Assembly (NCBI GenBank): GCA_048058975.1
Contig: JBLLNP010000005.1
Span: forward strand, 66,786 to 130,785
From: RHLJ01 sp048058975
Lineage (GTDB): Bacteria; Bacteroidota; Rhodothermia; Balneolales; Balneolaceae
Direction of reading: 5' to 3'
Length of the DNA stretch: 64,000 nucleotides
Positions 15,831 through 23,995 of this stretch are shown here, in pieces. A model generated the notes under the pieces. That model was given only the letters and a program-made list of their open reading frames with translations. It was not told the origin of the DNA and searched no databases. The translations under genes and the position numbers were made by a program. Each line of letters starts with the position of its first letter. Positions within the stretch are counted from its first letter, which is position 1.

Positions 15831-15857
15831 GCGCGGGTGTCCACCCGTGCTTTTTTT
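15831..15857 (+). terminator. Rho-independent terminator closing the RHS locus
   Basis: The stem GCGCGGGTG (15831-15839) pairs with CACCCGTGC (15842-15850), with one G-T pair, and is followed by seven T residues (15851-15857). It lies about 225 bases after the last plus-strand gene and just beyond the end of the convergent XRE fragment. Confidence 0.6.
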
Positions 15858-15868
15858 GTTGGTGTCTA

Positions 15869-16111
15869 CTAAAGAGCTTTAAGTTTGGTAGCTTTAATAA
15901 AATTGTCAATGGTAAGCAGAAGGGAATTACGGTCGGGTTCTGGGAGGTTTTGTATTTCCTCTAAGCGCTTGAGTGTTTGTTTGTCTACTTCTACCGAGGT
16001 CTTGCATACCAAGAAATCGATATTCACTTCTAAAGCGTCCGCAATGTTTATGATTACCTCAATGGATGGATTGGTTATTCCTCGCTCATAGCGACCGATA
16101 ATATCCCCCAC
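15869..16111 (-). pseudogene. N-terminally truncated XRE-family regulator
   Basis: From a GTG at 16111 the frame gives GDIIGRYERGITNPSIEVII, then NIADALEVNIDFLV and a helical tail, 80 residues in all. This is the second half of an XRE/Cro-type HTH (recognition helix end RYERG, then the PSIE-ADAL-FL signature). The first helices, which normally precede with a Q-x-x-x-A segment, are missing: an in-frame TAG lies directly before the GTG, at the edge of the 21-base repeat (16107-16127). It is most likely the remains of a repressor cut by recombination at that repeat. Expression from the GTG would give a protein without a full DNA-binding unit. Confidence 0.65.
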
Positions 16112-16127
16112 CTAGTGCAAGCATGTA
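16107..16127 (+). repeat. 21-base direct repeat, copy 2
   Basis: CCCACCTAGTGCAAGCATGTA; it matches copy 1 at 15795-15815 in 20 of 21 bases. Its left edge coincides with the point where the XRE gene loses homology. Confidence 0.65.
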
Positions 16128-16310
16128 ATTAATAAAAGCTGGTTCAAGTATCCCGTGCTGAAATTAATTCAGTATCTGAAATCTTTTCACAACTCGTTCC
16201 ATAGCCCTGTTACAGACTACTAATTCTTGTCTTTACCTCAAGCTAAAGAAAGTTGGAATATACTTTAGCACCTCTGTGCCTTACTTCCTGATCTTTCTTA
16301 TCTTTAAATC

Positions 16311-18023
16311 ATGAATATCCGCCTGGAACAACTTAACCCCACTATTGGTGACCTTTCCGGAAACCAGCGACTAGTTTTCGATGCCATCAAAAAGGCCGAA
16401 GGAGATAAGGTAGATATGCTTTTATTACCCGAATTGGTAGTGTGTGGATATCCACCCATGGATTTGATGGAGCGAAAAGTATTCCGTGATATGTGCTATC
16501 AGGTGAACAGGGAAGTGGTAGAGAATACAGCCGAAACAGTAGTTGTATTTGGATCAATTACAGAGAACCATAGAGGTGTTGGGCGAGTTTGTTTTAATTC
16601 TGCTATTGTTGCTCAGCATGGAAAAGAAATTACCAGAGTACACAAAGCCCTGCTCCCCACCTACGATGTGTTTGATGATCTTCGGTATTTTGAGCCCGAA
16701 AACGAGTTCGAACCAGTCTTAATCAATGGCATTCCTTTTGGGATAACCGTTTGTGAAGATATCTGGTTCAATGATAATGAGATTCAGTACCACACCTATT
16801 CAACAAATCCTGCGGAAATTCTGGCCAAAAAAGGAGCGAAGGCCATTATCAATATTTCGGCATCTCCTTATTCCAAAAACAAACCGGTCTCCAGAGTTGG
16901 GATGCTTCAAAAACATGCCAGAGAACTAGGCTTGCCTTTGTTTTATGTGAACCAGGTGGGAGCGAATACTGAACTTATTTTTGATGGGGACTCTCTGGCG
17001 CTCGATCAAACCGGGTTTATTGTAACCCGTGATGAGCGCTTCAAATCTACTTTTGTGGATGTTGAGTATAATCCGGAAACCCAAACACTGGATGCAGGTT
17101 TGTATGCAGAGTGTGAGCGAACGGTTCCTAATCAAATTAAAACCATATTCGATGCTCTGGTGCTAGGGGTTAGGGATTATTTACGAAAATCAAAACTTGG
17201 TAATAAAGTGGTCTTGGGATTAAGCGGTGGAATTGATTCTGCGTTGGTTTGTGTGATTGCAGCAGAAGCAGTCGGTGCTGATAATGTTCTTGCTATAACC
17301 ATGCCCTCCGAATTTTCCAGCGAAGGCAGTGTAAGCGATTCAGAGAAACTGGCCCGGAATCTTGGCATTGAATTGAAAGAAATTCCTATTAAACCGGTAT
17401 TCGATTCTTACTTAGAGCAGCTTGATCCGCTTTTTAGAAATACAACATTCAATGTGGCGGAAGAAAACCTTCAGAGTCGGACCCGGGGAGATTTGTTAAT
17501 GGCGATCTCAAATAAATTTGGCCACATACTTTTAAATACCGGGAATAAATCGGAAACAGCTGTTGGGTATTGCACGCTTTATGGAGATATGGCGGGCGGT
17601 TTAGGTGTTATTTCTGACTTGTACAAAACAGAAGTATATGCCATGTGCAGATGGCTGAACGAAGAGTATTATCAAAGAGAAATAATTCCCGATGCAATTA
17701 TTACCAAAGAGCCAAGCGCGGAATTACGTCCTGATCAAAAAGATTCAGATTCTTTGCCTGATTATGGAACTTTAGATGCCATTTTGAAATACTACCTGGA
17801 GGATCAGTTATCAAGAGAGGAAATCCTTGCAAAAGGTTTTGATGAAGAAACAATCGACCGAGTCCTTCGTCTTGTTGACAGGAATGAACATAAACGATAC
17901 CAAGCCGCTCCTGGTTTAAAGGTTTCAGCTAAAGCCTTTGGAGTGGGAAGGAGATGGCCAGTTGTTCAGCAATGGACAGGACAGGAGGCAGCATTACAAA
18001 AAGAACAAAAATTAACAAACTAA
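16311..18023 (+). CDS. nadE: glutamine-dependent NAD+ synthetase
   Basis: This 570-residue enzyme makes NAD+ from nicotinate adenine dinucleotide, ATP and glutamine in the cytosol. Residues 1-270 are a carbon-nitrogen hydrolase (glutaminase) domain with the Glu-Lys-Cys triad visible as LPEL (Glu41), HKALLP (Lys112) and TVCEDIW (Cys148). Residues about 280-560 are the ATP-pyrophosphatase synthetase domain with the P-loop-like LGLSGGIDSAL (about 302-312) and GNKSETAVGYCTLYGDMAGG. The length is normal for the two-domain form. TATCTTTA at 16299-16306 ends only four bases before the ATG, so the mRNA may be leaderless or nearly so. It is transcribed apart from the RHS locus. Confidence 0.96.
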   Translation: MNIRLEQLNPTIGDLSGNQRLVFDAIKKAEGDKVDMLLLPELVVCGYPPMDLMERKVFRDMCYQVNREVVENTAETVVVFGSITENHRGVGRVCFNSAIVAQHGKEITRVHKALLPTYDVFDDLRYFEPENEFEPVLINGIPFGITVCEDIWFNDNEIQYHTYSTNPAEILAKKGAKAIINISASPYSKNKPVSRVGMLQKHARELGLPLFYVNQVGANTELIFDGDSLALDQTGFIVTRDERFKSTFVDVEYNPETQTLDAGLYAECERTVPNQIKTIFDALVLGVRDYLRKSKLGNKVVLGLSGGIDSALVCVIAAEAVGADNVLAITMPSEFSSEGSVSDSEKLARNLGIELKEIPIKPVFDSYLEQLDPLFRNTTFNVAEENLQSRTRGDLLMAISNKFGHILLNTGNKSETAVGYCTLYGDMAGGLGVISDLYKTEVYAMCRWLNEEYYQREIIPDAIITKEPSAELRPDQKDSDSLPDYGTLDAILKYYLEDQLSREEILAKGFDEETIDRVLRLVDRNEHKRYQAAPGLKVSAKAFGVGRRWPVVQQWTGQEAALQKEQKLTN

Positions 18024-18136
18024 GGCTGAATTCCGGTTTGTAAATGCTTTTTTTGATAGTAGTGCGTTAGAGCAGTTCTATTCTTAATTAAGACTGATAA
18101 TTATTACCTTTAACCAAATTTAATCTACAGAGAAAT

Positions 18137-20128
18137 ATGATCAGGAAGATACTATGTACTGTTTTTGCCCTTTCAATCACGGGCACAGTGTTAGTAACGG
18201 CGCAGGATTCCACTGCTTCAGTCAAAACAAAAGATATGCCACTGCGGCTATTGCCGTATGCAAACCCTATGCAGGGCGTTGAAAATAATGAGAGCATTAC
18301 CGAAACACCGACGCTCGCCGAACTGGATAGCTTTCAAAAAGATATTATCAGCCGAATTGCAGATGTTTATAGAATGTACGTAATGGCGCTGGATGCCCAG
18401 GTTGCTCAGGATGCTATTTTAGCGGAAACATACATCAACGATGCGGTAGAATCCTCTCAGGAATTACTTGATGATTACCCTGAAATAAGAGCAGACCGAC
18501 GATTTGCAGAACTTTCTAGAGCGGTAGTGGGGGAATACCGCCACTTCTACGGAATTACTGATTCAGAAAACGAGCCTCAGGGAGAGATTTTTGCAATTCA
18601 GGAAGACTTCCTGGAAGATGAAACCCTTCTCTCTGAAAATTTTGAGTTTCCAAAAGACGCGGACATCCGAAAAACCGCAGTACCGTTAGTTCAAAATGCC
18701 CAGGTGAACCGTCATTTGGTTTATTATACACTTCGCAGGCCGGAAGTAATGGAAACCTGGAGAGAACGAGCAGAGATTTACAAGCCTATGATGGATAAAA
18801 TTTTTGCTGAAGAAGGACTTCCGCCTGAGCTTGTTTATTTGTCTTTTATTGAGAGCGGAATCAATCCTACCGCACGAAGTTGGGCGGCTGCAGTTGGAAT
18901 GTGGCAATTTATAGCTGCTACCGGACGTGTTTACGGGTTGGAGATTAACTGGTGGGTGGATGAGCGTCGTGATCCGGAAAAAGCGACTCGTGCAGCTGCC
19001 CGCCATTTGAAGGATTTATACAATATCTGGGGCGACTGGCATCTGGCTATGGCGAATTACAATATTAGTCCTCGTGGATTAAATCGTGCGATCAGCAGAG
19101 CAGGCGGGGTAAAAGATTACTGGGCAGCCTATCCGTATTTGCCTAGAGAAACCCGTGGTTATGTGCCGGGATTCATAGCTACAACTATGATCAATATGAG
19201 TCCGGAAGAATTCGGATTTAAGAAAAGCTATGGACAAGAACCTTATTCTTATGATTTGGTTGAAGTAGATGGTTTGATGCCTCTTGATGCTATGGCAGAA
19301 ATTATCGGGATTACTACCGAAGAGTTAAAGACATACAATCCTGAACTGTTGAGATGGGCGACTCCTCCGGGTAATAAGTACGCATTAAAAATTCCATCAG
19401 GGAAAAAAGCGGAGTTTCTTGCAGCTTATGACGACCTCCCAAAAGAAACAGCCAACCAAAGCATTACCATGCACACGGTGCGTAGCGGGGAATCCATTGG
19501 GTTGATTGCCCGAAAATATGGAACTACCGTAAGTGGTATTTACGCGAGCAATGAAAATTTATCGAATATTATTTATCCCGGTCAAGTTTTAGCTGTGCCG
19601 TTGCCTGCAGGAAGTGCTTCTCAGTTATCTGCAAATAAACCTACAAATCAGCAAAGTGGTACTACTACAAGCCGATCATCATCCAGCTCAAATGTGAGTA
19701 TTCCCGCTAATTCAACCAAACTTACTTACAAAGTAAAAACGGGTGATACAATCGGTCATATCGCTGAATGGTACGACGTACGTGCATGGAACATCAGAAC
19801 CTGGAATGGCATAGGTAATACCATTCGGGTTGGACAAAATCTTACTCTATATGTACCTAACGCTCAGAAATCACACTATGAGCAGGTAAACACGCTTTCA
19901 TTCAGAGAAAAACAGGACATCGAAAGCCGCCAACGAAGAGGTGAGAATATCTTTCTTGCTTCAGCAACTTCAACATCCAATGATGGAGCGGTTACCTACA
20001 CTGTTAAGAGAAATGATACCTTAAGTGAGATTGCGGAATCGTTCGGAGTATCAACATCTCAGATTCGCAGGCTTAATAATTTGAATGGATCAAGAATTTT
20101 TGTAGGCCAGTCTTTAAGAATAAAATAG
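18137..20128 (+). CDS. MltD-like lytic transglycosylase with three LysM domains
   Basis: This 663-residue exported enzyme cleaves peptidoglycan glycan strands to 1,6-anhydro ends. It has a signal peptide (VLVTAQ, residue about 22), a helical N-terminal region, and a family 1 transglycosylase (SLT) domain at about 225-360 with LPPELVYLSFIESGINP (catalytic Glu near 239), AVGMWQFIAATGR and LAMANYN. LysM domains sit near 445-490, 528-572 and 618-663. It lies eight bases upstream of a C-terminal processing protease, probably in one transcript. TACCTTTA at 18105-18112 is a possible -7 element. Confidence 0.94.
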   Translation: MIRKILCTVFALSITGTVLVTAQDSTASVKTKDMPLRLLPYANPMQGVENNESITETPTLAELDSFQKDIISRIADVYRMYVMALDAQVAQDAILAETYINDAVESSQELLDDYPEIRADRRFAELSRAVVGEYRHFYGITDSENEPQGEIFAIQEDFLEDETLLSENFEFPKDADIRKTAVPLVQNAQVNRHLVYYTLRRPEVMETWRERAEIYKPMMDKIFAEEGLPPELVYLSFIESGINPTARSWAAAVGMWQFIAATGRVYGLEINWWVDERRDPEKATRAAARHLKDLYNIWGDWHLAMANYNISPRGLNRAISRAGGVKDYWAAYPYLPRETRGYVPGFIATTMINMSPEEFGFKKSYGQEPYSYDLVEVDGLMPLDAMAEIIGITTEELKTYNPELLRWATPPGNKYALKIPSGKKAEFLAAYDDLPKETANQSITMHTVRSGESIGLIARKYGTTVSGIYASNENLSNIIYPGQVLAVPLPAGSASQLSANKPTNQQSGTTTSRSSSSSNVSIPANSTKLTYKVKTGDTIGHIAEWYDVRAWNIRTWNGIGNTIRVGQNLTLYVPNAQKSHYEQVNTLSFREKQDIESRQRRGENIFLASATSTSNDGAVTYTVKRNDTLSEIAESFGVSTSQIRRLNNLNGSRIFVGQSLRIK

Positions 20129-20135
20129 GTTCGTT

Positions 20136-21776
20136 ATGAGGAAAATATTTTCAAAGCCGGGATTACTGGTTCTTTTAGCGGTTCTTGGAATCAGCACAGT
20201 AGCATTTCAGGTCACCGACATTTACTTCCTCATTAAAAAGAACTTTTCCATTTTCAGTAAGGCCTATGAAAATGTGGCTTTAGAATACGTGGATGAAGTG
20301 GATCCTGAAGTTTTGATGCGTAATGGCATGGAAGCAATGCTCGAAACGCTTGATCCCTACACAGTTTTTTACAACGAATCACAGAATGAACAGGCCGAAA
20401 TTTTTTCAAGAAGCAATTATGCAGGGGTTGGGATTGACGCTGGTTTCAGAGACGGTGAGGTTGTGGTTGTTGCTCCAACAGAAGGCGGGCCGGCCGATGA
20501 AAAAGGAGTTCGTGCCGGAGATGTAATTATCGCGATTGATGGTGTTTCAACCGAAGGCTTGCTACCTGAAGAAGTGCAAAATCTCACAATGGGAGAAATT
20601 GGTTCCACTCTTATTCTAACAATAAACCGATTTGGATTAGACCAACCCATTGATTTTGAACTTACGCGAGCAAGTATTGAAATCAATAATGTTACCCATA
20701 TAACTAACCTTGGCGCTCAGAATCAGTTTGGGTACATTCGACTTGCACAATTCGGAGTAAACTCAGCTAACGAAATCAGAACGGCAATCGAAGAATTAGC
20801 TTCAGGAAATAATCTTGAAGGGTTAGTACTCGATTTAAGAGACAATCCCGGTGGGATACTCCAGGAAGCAGTAGCTATCATCGATAAATTTGTTGAGCCG
20901 GGAATTACTGTTGTAGAAACCAGGGGAAGAATCCAGGAATACAACTCAGCATACGAAACCCGTGAGCCTGTAATGTTCAATAAACCTGTTGTTGTGTTAA
21001 TGAATGGCGGGAGTGCCAGTGCATCAGAAGTGGTAGCCGGCGCACTTCAGGATTTAGACAGGGCGGTTATTCTGGGAGAAACAAGTTTTGGAAAAGGTCT
21101 GGTTCAAATCGTGAAACCTATGCCGTACAACACATCCATGAAAATCACGATTTCGAGATATTATACACCCAGTGGGCGCAGTATCCAGTCTTTGGCATAT
21201 ACTCATCAGGCTCGGAACGCCTCAGTCTCGCGACAGGAAACAGCAAACCGGATATTTAAAACCAGGAATGGGAGAGATGTGAAAGAAGGAAGAGGCATTG
21301 AACCCGATGTGTTTTCAGGCACCACAATTCCGGGACTACTGGAAATTTCCCTTATTCAAGATGGTGCTTATTTTGATTTTGCTACACAATTTGAGTCTCA
21401 GAACACCTCATTTGAAGCTGATCAACTCCCCGATAGGATTTTCGAAGATTTTAAAGCTTTTCTAAGTGAAACCGGTTTCGATTACCAAACAGATTCTGAA
21501 TTGTTACTACAAGAGCTGGAAGCAAAACATCAGAGCGATGAGGTAAAAGCTAATATTGAGGCAATACGCGCTGTAATTCAAGAAGAAAAAGAAAAAGCTT
21601 TTTCATCGAATGAGCAACAAATCAGGAAGAGCTTATTTCTGGAACTAGTATCAAGATATAAAGGGCAAACTCAGCAAAGGGAAGCTGCTTTACGTTTTGA
21701 TGATCAACTCGAAGAAGCACTCAATTTATTGTCTAATTCAAATCAGATATCTTCCATTCTGAGTGAAATGAGATAA
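20136..21776 (+). CDS. S41-family C-terminal processing protease
   Basis: This 546-residue protein has an N-terminal signal or anchor (residues about 8-27), a PDZ domain near 90-180 (GVGIDAGFRDGEVVVVAPTE, GPADEKGVRAGDVIIAIDG), and the S41 catalytic core with GGSASASEVVAGAL (serine near 293) and GETSFGKGLVQ (lysine near 318). This is a Ser-Lys dyad protease of the CtpA/Prc type, which trims exported proteins in the periplasm. The C-terminal region (about 420-546) is helical. The stop overlaps the start of the next gene (TAATG at 21774). Confidence 0.94.
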   Translation: MRKIFSKPGLLVLLAVLGISTVAFQVTDIYFLIKKNFSIFSKAYENVALEYVDEVDPEVLMRNGMEAMLETLDPYTVFYNESQNEQAEIFSRSNYAGVGIDAGFRDGEVVVVAPTEGGPADEKGVRAGDVIIAIDGVSTEGLLPEEVQNLTMGEIGSTLILTINRFGLDQPIDFELTRASIEINNVTHITNLGAQNQFGYIRLAQFGVNSANEIRTAIEELASGNNLEGLVLDLRDNPGGILQEAVAIIDKFVEPGITVVETRGRIQEYNSAYETREPVMFNKPVVVLMNGGSASASEVVAGALQDLDRAVILGETSFGKGLVQIVKPMPYNTSMKITISRYYTPSGRSIQSLAYTHQARNASVSRQETANRIFKTRNGRDVKEGRGIEPDVFSGTTIPGLLEISLIQDGAYFDFATQFESQNTSFEADQLPDRIFEDFKAFLSETGFDYQTDSELLLQELEAKHQSDEVKANIEAIRAVIQEEKEKAFSSNEQQIRKSLFLELVSRYKGQTQQREAALRFDDQLEEALNLLSNSNQISSILSEMR

Positions 21777-22627
21777 TGCTCCCAAAAGCTGACCTCCATA
21801 TTCATACAACCTGTTCTGATGGACGACTTCTTCCTGAGGAAGCTGTAGAAATAGCTCATCAAAGAAAATTAAGAGCATTATCAATTACGGATCACGACAG
21901 TTTTGAAGCCTATTTTCAGGCAGTAGATAAAGCAAATGAACTTGGAATAGAACTGATACCGGGAGTTGAGATAACCTGTTCGTTTAAGAATAAAGAGGCT
22001 CACATTCTGGCTTATTACTTTGATGTTTCGACAGAATATTTTGCTGATTTTCTTAGGTCACAACGCGTAGCCCGTAGAAATCGAATCAAAGGAATTATTA
22101 AAACGCTAAATGATACCGGTTTAGAGCTTGATTACGAAGAAGTACGTGCAGAGGCGAATGGAGCAAATATTGGTCGTCCTCATGTTGCGAAAGTACTCGT
22201 CGGAAAAGGATATGCCCGCAATCATAACGATGCTTTTGTGCGTTACCTGAGTACTGAACGGCTTGGTGAAATTAATAATACATATCCTGATTACAGGGAA
22301 GCCATCGAAATAGTGAGGAATATCGGTGGGGCTACTGTTTTAGCACATCCGGCAAAGCATTATACCGCAGATGAAATTAATGAGTTTGTTAAAGCGGGTA
22401 TTGATGGACTCGAGTGTATCCATCCAAGCCATAACTTTGAACTTCAGAAGAAATACACAAAGATTGTGGAAGATCACGCATTGCTACTTACCGGTGGAAG
22501 TGACTATCATGGAGGGAAGGAAATGGCAGCCCGGCATCTTGGCGTTGTTTGTGTAGCTTACAAACATGTTGAAAAGATGAAGCGGATGACTGACCAAAGA
22601 AAGAATATGGTTGAATTGAAGAAATAA
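21776..22627 (+). CDS. PHP-domain phosphoesterase (YciV/TrpH-like)
   Basis: The 283-residue cytosolic protein carries the metal-binding PHP motifs: DLHIHTTCSDG (residues 6-16), ITDHDS, PGVEITC, RPHVAKVL, VLAHPAKH and GGSDYHG. Closely related proteins (YciV, RNase AM) hydrolyse 3',5'-bisphosphates or trim RNA 5' ends. It overlaps the upstream protease gene by one base and is followed after one base by ribH. The precise substrate is inferred from the family. Confidence 0.9.
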   Translation: MLPKADLHIHTTCSDGRLLPEEAVEIAHQRKLRALSITDHDSFEAYFQAVDKANELGIELIPGVEITCSFKNKEAHILAYYFDVSTEYFADFLRSQRVARRNRIKGIIKTLNDTGLELDYEEVRAEANGANIGRPHVAKVLVGKGYARNHNDAFVRYLSTERLGEINNTYPDYREAIEIVRNIGGATVLAHPAKHYTADEINEFVKAGIDGLECIHPSHNFELQKKYTKIVEDHALLLTGGSDYHGGKEMAARHLGVVCVAYKHVEKMKRMTDQRKNMVELKK

Positions 22628-22628
22628 T

Positions 22629-23102
22629 ATGAGCATGACTTTTGTAGATGAAAAAACCAGTGTAGAAGGAGCTAAAATCGGAATAGTGGTTTCAAGATGG
22701 AATTCCAGTATCACCGAAAAGATGCTGAGTGGAGCTCTGACTTCGTTAAAAGGAAATGGAATCAAAGACGAGGACATACTTGTAGTAAGATGCCCGGGTT
22801 CTTTTGAGATTCCTCTCGCCGTGCAAAATATTCTTGAGCATAAAGAAGTTGATGGAGTCATTGCATTAGGCGTGGTTATCCGTGGAGGAACCCCTCACTT
22901 CGAATATGTATGTGATGCGGTAACTCAGGGTGTATTAGAATTGAACCTTAAATATCAAAAACCGGTAGCCTTTGGGGTATTAACAACCGATGATGTGAAG
23001 CAGGCTTTAGATCGCGCAGGAGAGAAAGGGAATAAAGGTGGAGAAGCGGCGTTAGCATTGCTTGAAATGATAAACATCAAACGAAATCTGACTGGTAATT
23101 AA
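22629..23102 (+). CDS. ribH: 6,7-dimethyl-8-ribityllumazine synthase
   Basis: A 157-residue cytosolic enzyme of riboflavin synthesis that condenses 5-amino-6-ribitylaminouracil with dihydroxybutanone phosphate and usually assembles into a capsid-like 60-mer or a pentamer. Motifs visible: VVSRWNSSITEKML, RCPGSFEIPLAVQ, ALGVVIRGGTPHFEYVCD (catalytic His), GVLTTDDVKQALDRAG. The length is normal. It starts one base after the PHP gene; no other rib genes are nearby. Confidence 0.96.
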   Translation: MSMTFVDEKTSVEGAKIGIVVSRWNSSITEKMLSGALTSLKGNGIKDEDILVVRCPGSFEIPLAVQNILEHKEVDGVIALGVVIRGGTPHFEYVCDAVTQGVLELNLKYQKPVAFGVLTTDDVKQALDRAGEKGNKGGEAALALLEMINIKRNLTGN

Positions 23103-23173
23103 CCATACTTTACCTTGATTAAGGAGGTATAAAGCTCTAATTTTGGGAGCTTGAAAATCAGCCAAAGATCCTT

Positions 23174-23995
23174 TTGAAAGAGCTTACGCTTACAAATACA
23201 ACCCAGACCGAAAAAGACAAGGAAACCCAGCTTCTGTTAAAAGAAAATGGAGAGATTCCTGAGCATATCGCTATTATTATGGATGGTAACGGGCGCTGGG
23301 CTAAAAGCAAGGGCAGCATTCGTTTACACGGTCATAAAGTTGGGGTTGATTCCGTTAGAGACATTACAGAAGCATGTGCTCAGCTTGGTGTTCAGTATTT
23401 GACCCTGTATGCATTTTCTACAGAAAACTGGGGCAGGCCTTCCGCAGAAGTTCGGGGATTAATGAGGCTTTTGGTTTCATCCCTTAGAAAAGAAGCAGAT
23501 AACCTGCACGAAAATAATATTCAGTTGGTTACCATTGGTCAGATGGATCGGTTCCCACAAGATTGCCAACAGCAGTTACAGGAAGCGATTGATCTCACCA
23601 AAGACAATACGAGGCTGCAACTTTGTCTAGCTTTAAGTTATTCAGGACGTTGGGATATTACCCAGGCTGTAAAAAAGATAGCCAATCATGTTAAAGAAGG
23701 TCGTTTGGATCCTGAGTTGATTAACGATCAGATGATAAGCGATCACCTTTCAACGGTAAATATCCCCGACCCGGATTTGATTATAAGAACTAGTGGAGAA
23801 TATCGAATCAGTAATTTCCTGCTTTGGCAGCTGGCGTACTCAGAATTATATATTACGCAACAATATTGGCCTGATTTTCGACGTAATGAACTCTATGAAG
23901 CAATCGCATCCTATCAAAAACGGGACAGAAGATTTGGAAAAGTTAAATTAGCGAAAGACGAAAAAGGCGACTCCTCCCGTTTACTCAAAAAATGA
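23174..23995 (+). CDS. uppS: isoprenyl (undecaprenyl) diphosphate synthase
   Basis: This 273-residue cis-prenyltransferase elongates farnesyl diphosphate to the lipid carrier for peptidoglycan. The catalytic signature IAIIMDGNGRWAKSKG is near residue 32, with ENWGRPSAEV, LSYSGRWDI and DLIIRTSGEYRISNFLLWQ following. There is no ATG or GTG between the in-frame stop (23138-23140) and the catalytic motif. The only usable start is the TTG at 23174, giving a normal N-terminal extension. An AAGGAGGT at 23121-23128 is too far away to serve that start, and a hairpin AAGCTC/GAGCTT (23133-23151) lies between. The stop overlaps the start of bamA (ATGA, 23992-23995). Confidence 0.93.
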   Translation: MKELTLTNTTQTEKDKETQLLLKENGEIPEHIAIIMDGNGRWAKSKGSIRLHGHKVGVDSVRDITEACAQLGVQYLTLYAFSTENWGRPSAEVRGLMRLLVSSLRKEADNLHENNIQLVTIGQMDRFPQDCQQQLQEAIDLTKDNTRLQLCLALSYSGRWDITQAVKKIANHVKEGRLDPELINDQMISDHLSTVNIPDPDLIIRTSGEYRISNFLLWQLAYSELYITQQYWPDFRRNELYEAIASYQKRDRRFGKVKLAKDEKGDSSRLLKK

